Assembly: GCA_002841495.1 (NCBI GenBank) | Contig: PGZV01000016.1 | Span: forward strand, 62,001 to 126,000 | DNA from: Firmicutes bacterium HGW-Firmicutes-2 | GTDB taxonomy: Bacteria; Bacillota; Clostridia; Lachnospirales; Vallitaleaceae | Reading direction: 5' to 3' | DNA: 64,000 nucleotides | Part shown: one piece after another, positions 43,537 through 51,028 of the stretch | How the letters are laid out: each line of letters starts with the position of its first letter | How positions within the stretch are numbered: position 1 is the stretch's first letter | Program-made: the position numbers and the translations under genes | Notes under the pieces: generated by a model | Database searches by the model: none | What the model was told of the DNA's origin: nothing | What the model saw: the letters and a program-made list of their open reading frames with translations, nothing else

Positions 43537-44119
43537 TTAATTTCTTATAATAGTTATAAGTATCTTTTGTAACTGGGTCTATAGTTGCTTTTCTATGATA
43601 TAAATATTCCAGTGTGTCTTCCAGAATATAGAGCATGGCTTTATCTAAGTCCTGATAAGCAATTCTACGAATCAAATCAAGGCGACCGCCATGTTTTCGT
43701 CCCGGTTCAATATAATCACTTACGTAAACAATCTTTTCAAGTGTACTCATACTTGGTCGTCCTGTTGTATGATAAGCTATTGCATTAAGAATATCCGGAT
43801 CTTCCACATGATATTTTTCTTTTGCAATAAAAGCACCGACTTTAGCATGCAACAAATCACAATTTACCTCTTCGGCTTTAGTTTTTGAAATATGATACCG
43901 ATCACAAAGACGAAGTAATTTCTTATTGGAATAATGCTTGGCACAATCATGAAGTAGTCCTGCCAGGGCAGCTTTACTTGGATTATAATGATGAGCCTTT
44001 CCAAGTTCATAAGCTACTTTTGTAACACTAAGGGTATGCTCATATCTTTTTGGTGAAAGCTTTTTCTTAAGCCTTTGAGTGATTTTTTGATCTGCAATAA
44101 GGACTTCAATGGATTTCAT
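43526..44119 (-). CDS. yqeK: YqeK family HD-domain nucleotide hydrolase
   Basis: YqeK proteins hydrolyse diadenosine tetraphosphate (Ap4A). The 197-residue protein has the HD-domain metal motifs RYEHTLSVTKVAYELG and AGLLHDCAKHY, and AIAYHTTGRPSM. The frame has GTG and ATG starts just upstream, but AGGTGA fits ATG 44119 best. It overlaps nadD by 14 nt. Its 3' end runs into the damaged rsfS frame. Confidence 0.9.
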   Translation of the reverse strand: MKSIEVLIADQKITQRLKKKLSPKRYEHTLSVTKVAYELGKAHHYNPSKAALAGLLHDCAKHYSNKKLLRLCDRYHISKTKAEEVNCDLLHAKVGAFIAKEKYHVEDPDILNAIAYHTTGRPSMSTLEKIVYVSDYIEPGRKHGGRLDLIRRIAYQDLDKAMLYILEDTLEYLYHRKATIDPVTKDTYNYYKKLRRE

Positions 44120-44732
44120 AATCATCACCTAACTGATAGAGTTTGTGCTTTTGTATATAGTCAGAAACAGCGTCAGGTACATAATAGTTAATAGGCTTAC
44201 CTTCAGCGATACGTTTCCGAATCATTGAGCTTGAGACTTCAATCTGAGGCATGTGAACATTCATGAAAGCAGTATGATAACATTCCCTTAATCTGGCCTG
44301 TTGCTCCAATGACTTTTCCTCATCATAACCGCTACGATGCACAATCACAAAAGCACCTATTTTTAAAAGTTTCTTATGGTTATACCATTTTTCAAGATTG
44401 AAAAGTGAGTCTGTACCTATAATCAACCAATACTTGTTATCAGGAAACTCTTTTTGAAGCATAGCAAATGTATCTACCGAATAAACCTTACCCTTTCTAT
44501 TTAACTCATAATCTGAGATTCGAAAGGTAGGATGGTCTTTGGTCGCTATACGACACATTTCCATACGATGGGCACTGTCAATAATAACTTCGCCCTCTTT
44601 ATGAGGAGGATTGCCAGATGGCATGAACCATATCTCATCAAAGAGATGATGATCAGAGGTACACTGAGCTGCTATTAGATGACCGATATGTATGGGATTG
44701 AAAGTTCCACCCATGATAGCAATGTTTTTCAT
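44106..44732 (-). CDS. nadD: Nicotinate-nucleotide adenylyltransferase
   Basis: NadD makes nicotinic acid adenine dinucleotide in NAD synthesis. The 208-residue protein has the nucleotidyltransferase motif GGTFNPIHIGHLIAA and the C-terminal SSSMIRKRI, with FMPSGNPPHKEG in between. It lies between yhbY and yqeK, a conserved order in Firmicutes. Confidence 0.96.
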   Translation of the reverse strand: MKNIAIMGGTFNPIHIGHLIAAQCTSDHHLFDEIWFMPSGNPPHKEGEVIIDSAHRMEMCRIATKDHPTFRISDYELNRKGKVYSVDTFAMLQKEFPDNKYWLIIGTDSLFNLEKWYNHKKLLKIGAFVIVHRSGYDEEKSLEQQARLRECYHTAFMNVHMPQIEVSSSMIRKRIAEGKPINYYVPDAVSDYIQKHKLYQLGDDYEIH

Positions 44733-44759
44733 AATAGACTCCTTAATAGTTATTGTCTT

Positions 44760-45050
44760 CTATTTTGGTAAGACTATTTTAGACTCATCTTTTGATGGTC
44801 TATAGAGAACAAACTTGCGTCCTATAACTTGAACCACTTGAGCATGGGTTCTTTCGCCAATCATTTCTGCAATGTCTTTGACTTCATAGATACAGTTTTT
44901 AAGTACTGTGACTTTAATCAGTTCCCGTTTTTCAAGTGCTTCATTAATGCCTTCAGTTAGCTCCGGAGAAGCGCCGCCTTTTCCAACTTGAAAAATAGGC
45001 TCTAAAGCATTCGCCAATTTTTTCAAATATGCTCTTTGTTTCGAATTCAT
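44760..45050 (-). CDS. yhbY: YhbY family CRM-domain RNA-binding protein
   Basis: The 96-residue protein is a single CRM/YhbY domain with the motif QVGKGGASPEL in place of the usual GKGG loop region, and GERTHAQVVQVIGRKFVLYRPS. It binds pre-50S ribosomal particles. AAGGAG precedes the ATG. It sits between obgE and nadD as expected. Confidence 0.94.
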   Translation of the reverse strand: MNSKQRAYLKKLANALEPIFQVGKGGASPELTEGINEALEKRELIKVTVLKNCIYEVKDIAEMIGERTHAQVVQVIGRKFVLYRPSKDESKIVLPK

Positions 45051-45066
45051 ATATTTCTCCTTAATT

Positions 45067-45118
45067 GGATTAAAGTATCAAAACTATATTTTTCTAGTAT
45101 AGTTTTGATATCTTAACC
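45067..45118. repeat. Short palindromic element (family 2-like) between obgE and yhbY
   Basis: GGATTAAAGTATCAAAACTATA and TATAGTTTTGATATCTTAACC form a long stem around a short loop. The ends resemble GGTTAAGG...CCTTAACC of family 2. It is in transcribed space with no T-run, so a processing or stabilising hairpin is possible. Confidence 0.55.
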
Positions 45119-46396
45119 TTATTTATAATAGTCAAATTGTAGATAATAGATTTTTACTGTGTCGCCTTCTTCTATACCCAAAGATTCGAGTTCTTTAAGA
45201 ATACCCTCAGTTTCAAGAAAATTCTGAAAGAAAATAAAGCCTTTTTCATCTTCAAGATTGGTATAGCCAAGCATACGTTCAACCCTACTACCTTCAACTG
45301 TGAAAATCCCATCGGCTTCTTTAGAAACAATAATGGGTTCTTTAGGATCTTCAATGCTTTTAATAAAGAATTCCTGTTCGTAGACTAAATGTTCCTGTGG
45401 CATAGCTTTTAATATGCCGTCAAGATGGTACAGTAACTCATTTAAACCTTTTCTAGCTACAGCTGATATTGGGAAAACTTTAATCCCCTCTTTTTCAAAA
45501 GTCTCTGTAAGTCGATCTAAGGCTTCGTTTTCAAACAAGGCATCTATTTTGTTAGCCGCAATAATCTGAGGTTTTTTTAGCAATTCAGGGTTAAATTGTT
45601 CGAGTTCATATTGCATTTTGCGGATGTCTTCTACAGGATCTCTACCCTCAGTCGAAGCAACATCCACCACATGTAGTAATACCTTCGTTCTTTCTACATG
45701 CTTTAAGAATTCATGGCCAAGACCGATACCTTCTGAAGCCCCTTCAATAAGGCCTGGAATATCTGCAATAACAAATCCATCCCCATTAATATCTACCACA
45801 CCTAAGTTGGGGTTTAAAGTTGTAAAATGGTAGTTCGCTATTTTAGGTTTTGCATTGGATACAACGGAAAGCAATGTCGATTTACCAACATTGGGGTAAC
45901 CCACTAAACCGACATCAGCAATAGATTTGAGCTCAAGTATAATCTCGATTTCTTTATTTTCCTGACCCGGTTGTGCATACTTTGGTATTTGCATGGTAGG
46001 TGTCGCATAATGTTGATTGCCTTTTCCACCTTTGCCACCGTTTAATAATTTATAGACTTCATCTGAAGCAGAAAGGTCTTTTATAACTTTTCCGGTAATG
46101 GCTTCTTTAATAATGGTTCCTTTTGGGACTTTGATGATAAGATCATCTGCATCCTTGCCATGGCAATTACTGCCCATACCCATTTGACCATTTCCCGCTT
46201 TAAAAACCCTGGCATGTCTAAAGGGGTAAAGGGTGTTTAGGTTGGGATCAACGATAAAAATAACATCTCCACCACGTCCACCATCACCACCATCAGGGCC
46301 GCCGTTTGGTACATATTTTTCACGTCTGAAGCTGATACAACCGTCGCCGCCTCGTCCGGATTTCACTTTTAGTCTTACTTGATCTACAAAAATCAT
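45119..46396 (-). CDS. obgE: GTPase ObgE/CgtA
   Basis: Obg is an essential GTPase for 50S assembly and stress control. The 425-residue protein has the glycine-rich Obg fold (GGDGCISFRREKYVPNGGPD), the G domain with GYPNVGKSTLL, DIPGLIEGASEGIGLG and NKIDAL, and the C-terminal OCT domain (about 345-425). The frame opens three codons earlier, but AGGTG fits ATG 46396. Confidence 0.96.
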   Translation of the reverse strand: MIFVDQVRLKVKSGRGGDGCISFRREKYVPNGGPDGGDGGRGGDVIFIVDPNLNTLYPFRHARVFKAGNGQMGMGSNCHGKDADDLIIKVPKGTIIKEAITGKVIKDLSASDEVYKLLNGGKGGKGNQHYATPTMQIPKYAQPGQENKEIEIILELKSIADVGLVGYPNVGKSTLLSVVSNAKPKIANYHFTTLNPNLGVVDINGDGFVIADIPGLIEGASEGIGLGHEFLKHVERTKVLLHVVDVASTEGRDPVEDIRKMQYELEQFNPELLKKPQIIAANKIDALFENEALDRLTETFEKEGIKVFPISAVARKGLNELLYHLDGILKAMPQEHLVYEQEFFIKSIEDPKEPIIVSKEADGIFTVEGSRVERMLGYTNLEDEKGFIFFQNFLETEGILKELESLGIEEGDTVKIYYLQFDYYK

Positions 46397-46446
46397 AACT
46401 TGCACCTATTTTCCGTTGCCTAATAACAAATCAACTGTTCTTATTT

Positions 46447-46495
46447 GGTTAAAGGGTCAAAAACTAAGTTTCACTATAGTTTGATACCTTAACCC
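46447..46495. repeat. Short palindromic element (family 2-like) between rpmA and obgE
   Basis: GGTTAAAGGGTCAAAAACTA and TAGTTTGATACCTTAACCC form inverted arms around AGTTTCACTA, matching the ends of copies D and E. It lies upstream of obgE. Confidence 0.55.
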
Positions 46496-46544
46496 TTATT
46501 AATATTATAACATAGTAACGCATGTGGCATGCACACGCAAAATT

Positions 46545-46578
46545 AAAAAAGTTTCAACAGTCTAAACCATTGAAACTT
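46545..46578 (-). terminator. Terminator after rpmA
   Basis: On the minus strand AAGTTTCAA pairs with TTGAAACTT around a 12-nt loop and is followed by a T-run. It ends the rplU-prp-rpmA unit. Confidence 0.8.
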
Positions 46579-46587
46579 CAATAATTC

Positions 46588-46872
46588 TTATTGAGCTTTT
46601 GGATAAACAGATACTTGTTTTTTGTCTCTGCCTTTTCTTTCAAACTTAACAACACCGTCTACCAATGCAAAAAGCGTATCGTCGCCGCCTCTTCCTACAT
46701 TGTTTCCTGGATGAATCTTAGTTCCACGTTGTCTAAATAGTATATTACCTGCTAACACAAATTGTCCGTCTGCTCTTTTTGCACCAAGTCTTTTGGATTC
46801 GGAATCTCTACCATTTTTGGTAGATCCAACTCCTTTTTTATGTGCAAATAATTGAAGGTTCATTCTTAACAT
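46588..46872 (-). CDS. rpmA: Ribosomal protein bL27 with cleavable N-terminal extension
   Basis: The 94-residue protein starts [17 protein letters not shown]. In Firmicutes the segment up to FA is removed by the Prp protease to expose the functional L27 N-terminus. [17 protein letters not shown] and [15 protein letters not shown] are the family core. GGAGG lies 7 nt before ATG. The adjacent prp gene encodes the protease. Confidence 0.97.
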   Translation of the reverse strand: MLRMNLQLFAHKKGVGSTKNGRDSESKRLGAKRADGQFVLAGNILFRQRGTKIHPGNNVGRGGDDTLFALVDGVVKFERKGRDKKQVSVYPKAQ

Positions 46873-46874
46873 GG

Positions 46875-47198
46875 TTACACCTCCTCGATTTTAATATTTA
46901 TATAATCATGTCCATATTCTTCATAAATTGATGTCATACCCAGTTCAAATGTGTCAAGCAATACTTGACTCGTGGGGGACATAGTCGCCTTCATCAGCAT
47001 GTCGATTTTTCCATCTTCATCATATTGAAGTGAAAATCGGTCGTCTGTAAAGGACTTAATAGCATTGACTGTATTAATAGCAAGGACTGATACACTTGCA
47101 CATACAATGTCTTTACCTATTTCTTCAAAACCTGCATGACCACTTACACAAAAACCCACATTACCGGATTTTCTTTTATAAAGTATAATATCTATCAT
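46875..47198 (-). CDS. prp: Ribosomal-processing cysteine protease Prp
   Basis: Prp cleaves the N-terminal extension of L27. The 107-residue protein has the catalytic His in SGHAGF and Cys in [17 protein letters not shown]. It lies 2 bp after rplU and before rpmA, the conserved order. Confidence 0.94.
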   Translation of the reverse strand: MIDIILYKRKSGNVGFCVSGHAGFEEIGKDIVCASVSVLAINTVNAIKSFTDDRFSLQYDEDGKIDMLMKATMSPTSQVLLDTFELGMTSIYEEYGHDYINIKIEEV

Positions 47199-47200
47199 AC

Positions 47201-47515
47201 CTATAAAGTAATCGTGTCGATTTTAACTGCAGTGAAAGGTTGTCTATGACCTTGTTTTCTTTTATAACCATTGTTCTTAGGCTTGTATTTGAAAACAGTG
47301 ATCTTTTTGCTTTTACCTTCAGCAGTAACGGTTCCTGTTACTTTTGCAGTTGTTATTGTAGGATTCCCAAGGGTCAAATCCCCTTCGTTTGAAACCAACA
47401 TAACTTGATCAAAAACCACAGCATCACCTTCAGCTAATCCGAGTTTTTCAACCCTTACGATATCACCTTCAGCTACTTTGTATTGTTTTCCACCTGTTGC
47501 TATAATTGCATACAT
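47201..47515 (-). CDS. rplU: Ribosomal protein bL21
   Basis: The 104-residue protein starts MYAIIATGGKQYKVAEGD and has FKYKPKNNGYKRKQGHRQPFT. The frame extends upstream, but GGAGG lies 7 nt before ATG 47515 and this is the normal start. It opens the rplU-prp-rpmA unit. Confidence 0.97.
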   Translation of the reverse strand: MYAIIATGGKQYKVAEGDIVRVEKLGLAEGDAVVFDQVMLVSNEGDLTLGNPTITTAKVTGTVTAEGKSKKITVFKYKPKNNGYKRKQGHRQPFTAVKIDTITL

Positions 47516-47590
47516 TCTGGCACCTCCTCGTTTTTTAAGACTCGCCGGTTTTGGCGTCCGAAGACTTATAACCTGACCGTGCGGCATACC
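47516..47590 (-). promoter_or_regulatory. Structured leader of the rplU operon, possible L21 leader
   Basis: Between the promoter and the rplU RBS the RNA can form GGCG/CGCC-based and flanking AAG/CTT pairs. Firmicutes often have an L21 autoregulatory leader in this position. I could not align it to the known consensus, so the class is tentative. Confidence 0.45.
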
Positions 47591-47597
47591 ATGGTAT

Positions 47598-47626
47598 AGA
47601 TTATCACAGTTAGTAGGCTATGTCAA
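47598..47626 (-). promoter_or_regulatory. Promoter of the rplU-prp-rpmA operon
   Basis: On the minus strand TTGACA (47621-47626) and TAATCT (47598-47603) are 17 bp apart, about 80 bp before the rplU start. Confidence 0.65.
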
Positions 47627-47745
47627 GGTCTTTTGGTAAATAGCTGTCTTAAGTATCTTTTTCAATTCAAACACTTCAACTGTTTCCAGAAATGTCTTTC
47701 TTTGTTATAATAAGAACAGTTTAATTTTGTGTATTTGGAGGTATT

Positions 47746-48285
47746 ATGAAAGAGTTAAAAATAACCTATGATAAAAAGCTTGCAAAGTACCATACCGTGT
47801 ACCATCATCATAAAAACATGACAGCCTTCCGATTGGATATCTACCGGAAACTGTCACAGAGTGAAGATTTATTCATTATGATTGAAACCCATCTTGGATC
47901 CGTACATCAACCTACCCCTCTGGATTACGTTATGAGTATTGAAAAAAGTCTGAACCGGTTTAATCTACAACATCAAATAAGGCCGATTCAAGTACGACAT
48001 GGAAAATCCATTCTTGGGGTATTAAGTAAAGGTAAACCCATTGAAGATTTTGCTATTGCTTTTCTTATTCCTAAGGCGCAATTTGATGACAACCTTTTTG
48101 AAACCTTCTTTTGTGAGTATGATCTGAAAATCGGTTACGGTATCAAAACAGATCATGAAAATCTATTTGAAGACTACAGAAAAGGCTATGTTAAGTCTTT
48201 TGATGACCCAAATTACTTTGCTCATAACCTTTTTGATTCTAGGATTTTCAACAAATTCCTTTCAACAGAACCGCTAACACAATAG
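47746..48285 (+). CDS. Hypothetical protein, 179 residues
   Basis: I do not recognise a family. The protein is soluble, mixed charge, with an N-terminal part KITYDKKLAKYHTVYHHHKN and a Phe/Tyr-rich C-terminal half. TTTGGAGG precedes the ATG, and TATAAT (47706-47711) with a weak TTTCCA -35 gives its own promoter. It is the only plus-strand gene within a long minus-strand run, so it is a separate unit. Confidence 0.7.
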   Translation: MKELKITYDKKLAKYHTVYHHHKNMTAFRLDIYRKLSQSEDLFIMIETHLGSVHQPTPLDYVMSIEKSLNRFNLQHQIRPIQVRHGKSILGVLSKGKPIEDFAIAFLIPKAQFDDNLFETFFCEYDLKIGYGIKTDHENLFEDYRKGYVKSFDDPNYFAHNLFDSRIFNKFLSTEPLTQ

Positions 48286-48294
48286 GTATAGGTA

Positions 48295-48825
48295 TTAGAA
48301 AAATTCAATATCTTCACTGCTAATCAACTCGGCAAACCAATTGGCCATAATCCTATGATGATGGTCAATAATTTGTTGTGCTGTTAAGGGAATAGAATCA
48401 AATGTAGTATGTGCATCTTTGGCTAATATATTGTGATACCCAAGAGAAAAAGCCTGTCTACAAGTTGTATCAATGCTACCTTCAGTCTGAACACCCGTAA
48501 TGACAAGGTATTTGATATCTTCTCTTGTTAATAAATCATGTAATTTTGTTTTATAGAAAGCATTTGGAGTATGATTCTCAATGACATAATCCTTTTCTAT
48601 AGGTTGAATGTATGGATGAATCTCCCATTCTTTTGTACCTTTAATAAAGCCTGAATCTTCATCTGAATGTTGCAAATATATGACCATGGCACCTTCTTCA
48701 TGGGCTCGGTCAATCAGGTTTCTAATATTCTTAAGTAGTGCTTCTTCTTTATATAATCTAAATTTATCTTTATCAAAAAGACCTTGTTGAACTTCAAGTA
48801 CCAATAAAGCTGTCTTGTTATCCAC
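48295..48825 (-). CDS. Isochorismatase-like hydrolase with all triad residues replaced
   Basis: The 176-residue protein has the isochorismatase/cysteine hydrolase fold: ALLVLEVQQGLF, GTKEWEIHPYIQP, HTPNAFYKTKLHDLL and ITGVQTEGSIDTTCRQA. Family enzymes use Asp, Lys and Cys. At those positions there are Glu11, Asn84 and Ser117. It is probably not a cysteine hydrolase and may be a binding protein. AAAGGAGGG fits GTG 48825; the frame is open to 48852. Confidence 0.85.
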   Translation of the reverse strand: MDNKTALLVLEVQQGLFDKDKFRLYKEEALLKNIRNLIDRAHEEGAMVIYLQHSDEDSGFIKGTKEWEIHPYIQPIEKDYVIENHTPNAFYKTKLHDLLTREDIKYLVITGVQTEGSIDTTCRQAFSLGYHNILAKDAHTTFDSIPLTAQQIIDHHHRIMANWFAELISSEDIEFF

Positions 48826-48900
48826 GTGAAGCCCTCCTTTCACATGTTTCAATTCTAGTATAACATATGTGTCAAAAAAAGTTGCCTTAATACTTGAAGT

Positions 48901-49083
48901 CTAATAATTGATTGAATTTTTGGTTCTGTCATTTTTGTGTCCTGTTAGAATTTTGTATTTGTATTTTATGTCGTTTTGATCAAGCAATCCAATAACACGA
49001 TTAAACTCATTTTCTAAAGTTGTTATATAAACTTCTTGCCAGTCACCGAAAAAAAAGTTTTTTAACTTCTTAAAAGTCGACAT
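48901..49083 (-). CDS. Small hypothetical protein, 60 residues
   Basis: The protein starts MSTFKKLKNFFFGDWQEVYIT and contains NRVIGLLDQNDIKYKYK, an alpha-beta pattern seen in small regulatory or DUF2007-like folds, but the match is weak. GGGCGGTGA precedes the ATG. It lies between rng and the isochorismatase-like gene. Confidence 0.6.
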   Translation of the reverse strand: MSTFKKLKNFFFGDWQEVYITTLENEFNRVIGLLDQNDIKYKYKILTGHKNDRTKNSINY

Positions 49084-49158
49084 ATGTCACCGCCCTCATT
49101 TTTATTACTCTCATTTTAACAAATGTATATTATAAATTCAACAATAAAATTATGCTAT

Positions 49159-50346
49159 CTAAATATCCCACAATTCTGATAGAGGTTGCTTAATTTTCTT
49201 TCTTGTAACCTCAACAAGACCCAGTGCTGTCATATCAATAACTGTTGTCTTAATTCTATCAAAGCTCGTTAGATATCTTAATCTTTGCATGAGCTTATTT
49301 TTATCATCTGGGTCTATCATATCAATAAAATCAATTATAATAATTCCTGATATATTTCTAGCACGCAACTGATAGGCAATCTCTTCTGCCGCCTCCATAT
49401 TGGTGTTAAAAATCGTCTCCTTAACTTGCTTCTTACTTAAGGTTTTTTCTGTATTAACATCAATCACAGTTAGGGCTTCTGTAGGTTCAATAATAATGGA
49501 TGCCCCTGATTTTAACCACACTTTTTTATGTAAAAGTTTATCGATCTTACCTTGAACATTAAAATAATGATACAAAGACATCTCTTCTTCAACAAGCATG
49601 AGTTTATGGACAATCTCCGGATGATTTTCACTTAGAAAAATTTCAACTTCATTATAAAGGTTTTGATCATCATATATGTAGCTGGTGACTTCATCTTCAT
49701 TAAAATCTTTGAGTAGCGTCATATAGGGTGAGCCTTGGGTATATATGCGTTGACCCGTGCTTCTAAAAGTCAAGGTTTTTAGTATCTTCTCGTATAAATG
49801 GATGAGTTTTTGGACTTCATCAACCACCAGTTCATCGGATACAAAACTACAATTGGTTCGAACAATAAAGCCAAAGGACTTTGAAACATAATTCTTAATG
49901 AGGTTTTTTAACCTTAATCGTTCATCATCCTCTGTGATTTTTGATGATATGAACACGGATGGTTTATCCGTCGTAAGCACAACATAACGCCCAGTTAAAC
50001 AAAAGTCTGTTATAGCTTTTGCTAGTTTGGTCTTATGGGCATCCTTTTGAATTTGTATGAGAATCTCATCCCCAGGTACGAGAGCCTGGCCTTTTCCTAC
50101 CTTTTTTGCATAATAAATATTTTTGGATTCGAGTAAAGATAAAAAGACATTGTCTGATTTACCGATATCTACAAAAGCGGATTGAATATTTTTTTTGACG
50201 GTCTTGACCGTGCCTACATAGATATTACCAATATCCGTTTCAACCTCTCCTGAAAAAAGATGTACTTCAAGGACGCGTTCCTTTTCATCCAAAAGCGCAC
50301 TCAGTATATTTTCATTATAACGGGTGGTCACCAATTTTTTACTCAT
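49159..50346 (-). CDS. rng: Ribonuclease E/G family protein lacking the Zn-link end
   Basis: The enzyme processes rRNA and mRNA 5' ends. The 395-residue protein has the split S1 domain (about 35-110), the RNase H-like core and catalytic acidic segments in VIDVNTEK and IIDFIDMIDPDDKN. It ends at GLVEVTRKKIKQPLSELWDI. Relatives continue with a CPxC Zn-link and a small domain; neither is here nor in the bases after the stop. The family name is sure; whether it is a complete enzyme is not. Confidence 0.9.
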   Translation of the reverse strand: MSKKLVTTRYNENILSALLDEKERVLEVHLFSGEVETDIGNIYVGTVKTVKKNIQSAFVDIGKSDNVFLSLLESKNIYYAKKVGKGQALVPGDEILIQIQKDAHKTKLAKAITDFCLTGRYVVLTTDKPSVFISSKITEDDERLRLKNLIKNYVSKSFGFIVRTNCSFVSDELVVDEVQKLIHLYEKILKTLTFRSTGQRIYTQGSPYMTLLKDFNEDEVTSYIYDDQNLYNEVEIFLSENHPEIVHKLMLVEEEMSLYHYFNVQGKIDKLLHKKVWLKSGASIIIEPTEALTVIDVNTEKTLSKKQVKETIFNTNMEAAEEIAYQLRARNISGIIIIDFIDMIDPDDKNKLMQRLRYLTSFDRIKTTVIDMTALGLVEVTRKKIKQPLSELWDI

Positions 50347-50350
50347 GTCA

Positions 50351-51028
50351 TCACGATCCTAACTTAACCTCTAATAAAGGTCTTAAACCATTATGGTCAT
50401 GGTAGATTTCAACTCGGTGGAATCTATAATCACCACGTTCATAAGATAAATCGTTTAAAGCCAATAACTTCTCTAGTACCATTTCCGGCTTAACATTAAA
50501 ATGGCTGCCATTGGCGATGGTCATTATAAGGTTCCCTTCTTTTAAAACTATATTTATAATACCCGGTCTTAAATCAAAATCATTAATTTTGCCTTTTTTG
50601 TTCTTTTTTCTAATCATCAGCGTATCCTGTGACATCATTTCAGCAACCATATCGACTGTTATGATCGGATTAAGAACTTCTATCTTATAGGTAGCAGCGA
50701 CAACCGATGCCATGGCTGATGTTTCTTTGCTCATGATCTCAACCCCATCTAAAAAGACGATACCCACAGGTGCCTTCTCATTAATGGCTTCTAATAATAT
50801 GTCCATTGCCACATCCTTCGTTAGTTTTACATCCATATACTCACTTTCACTGGTCACCCCAACGGCTAACGCACTGGCAAAAGAAAATACCTGATGCGGA
50901 TTAAAACCTTCGGAGTATGCAATAGGTATACCTGCTCTACTAAACATTTTCTGAAAAGTCCGCATCATGTCCAGATGTCCAACAAATCGAATCGGTCCTT
51001 CTTTTTTGAACTTAAGCCTTACGAGCAT
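50351..51028 (-). CDS. TIGR03936 / DUF2344 family radical SAM-associated protein
   Basis: The 225-residue protein starts MLVRLKFKKEGPIRFVGHLDMMR and has SRAGIPIAYSEGFNPHQVFSFA, the family signature. Such proteins occur next to or fused with the TIGR03960 radical SAM protein; the function is unknown. GGAGG lies 8 nt before ATG 51028, which overlaps the end of the upstream gene by 17 nt. Confidence 0.9.
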   Translation of the reverse strand: MLVRLKFKKEGPIRFVGHLDMMRTFQKMFSRAGIPIAYSEGFNPHQVFSFASALAVGVTSESEYMDVKLTKDVAMDILLEAINEKAPVGIVFLDGVEIMSKETSAMASVVAATYKIEVLNPIITVDMVAEMMSQDTLMIRKKNKKGKINDFDLRPGIINIVLKEGNLIMTIANGSHFNVKPEMVLEKLLALNDLSYERGDYRFHRVEIYHDHNGLRPLLEVKLGS

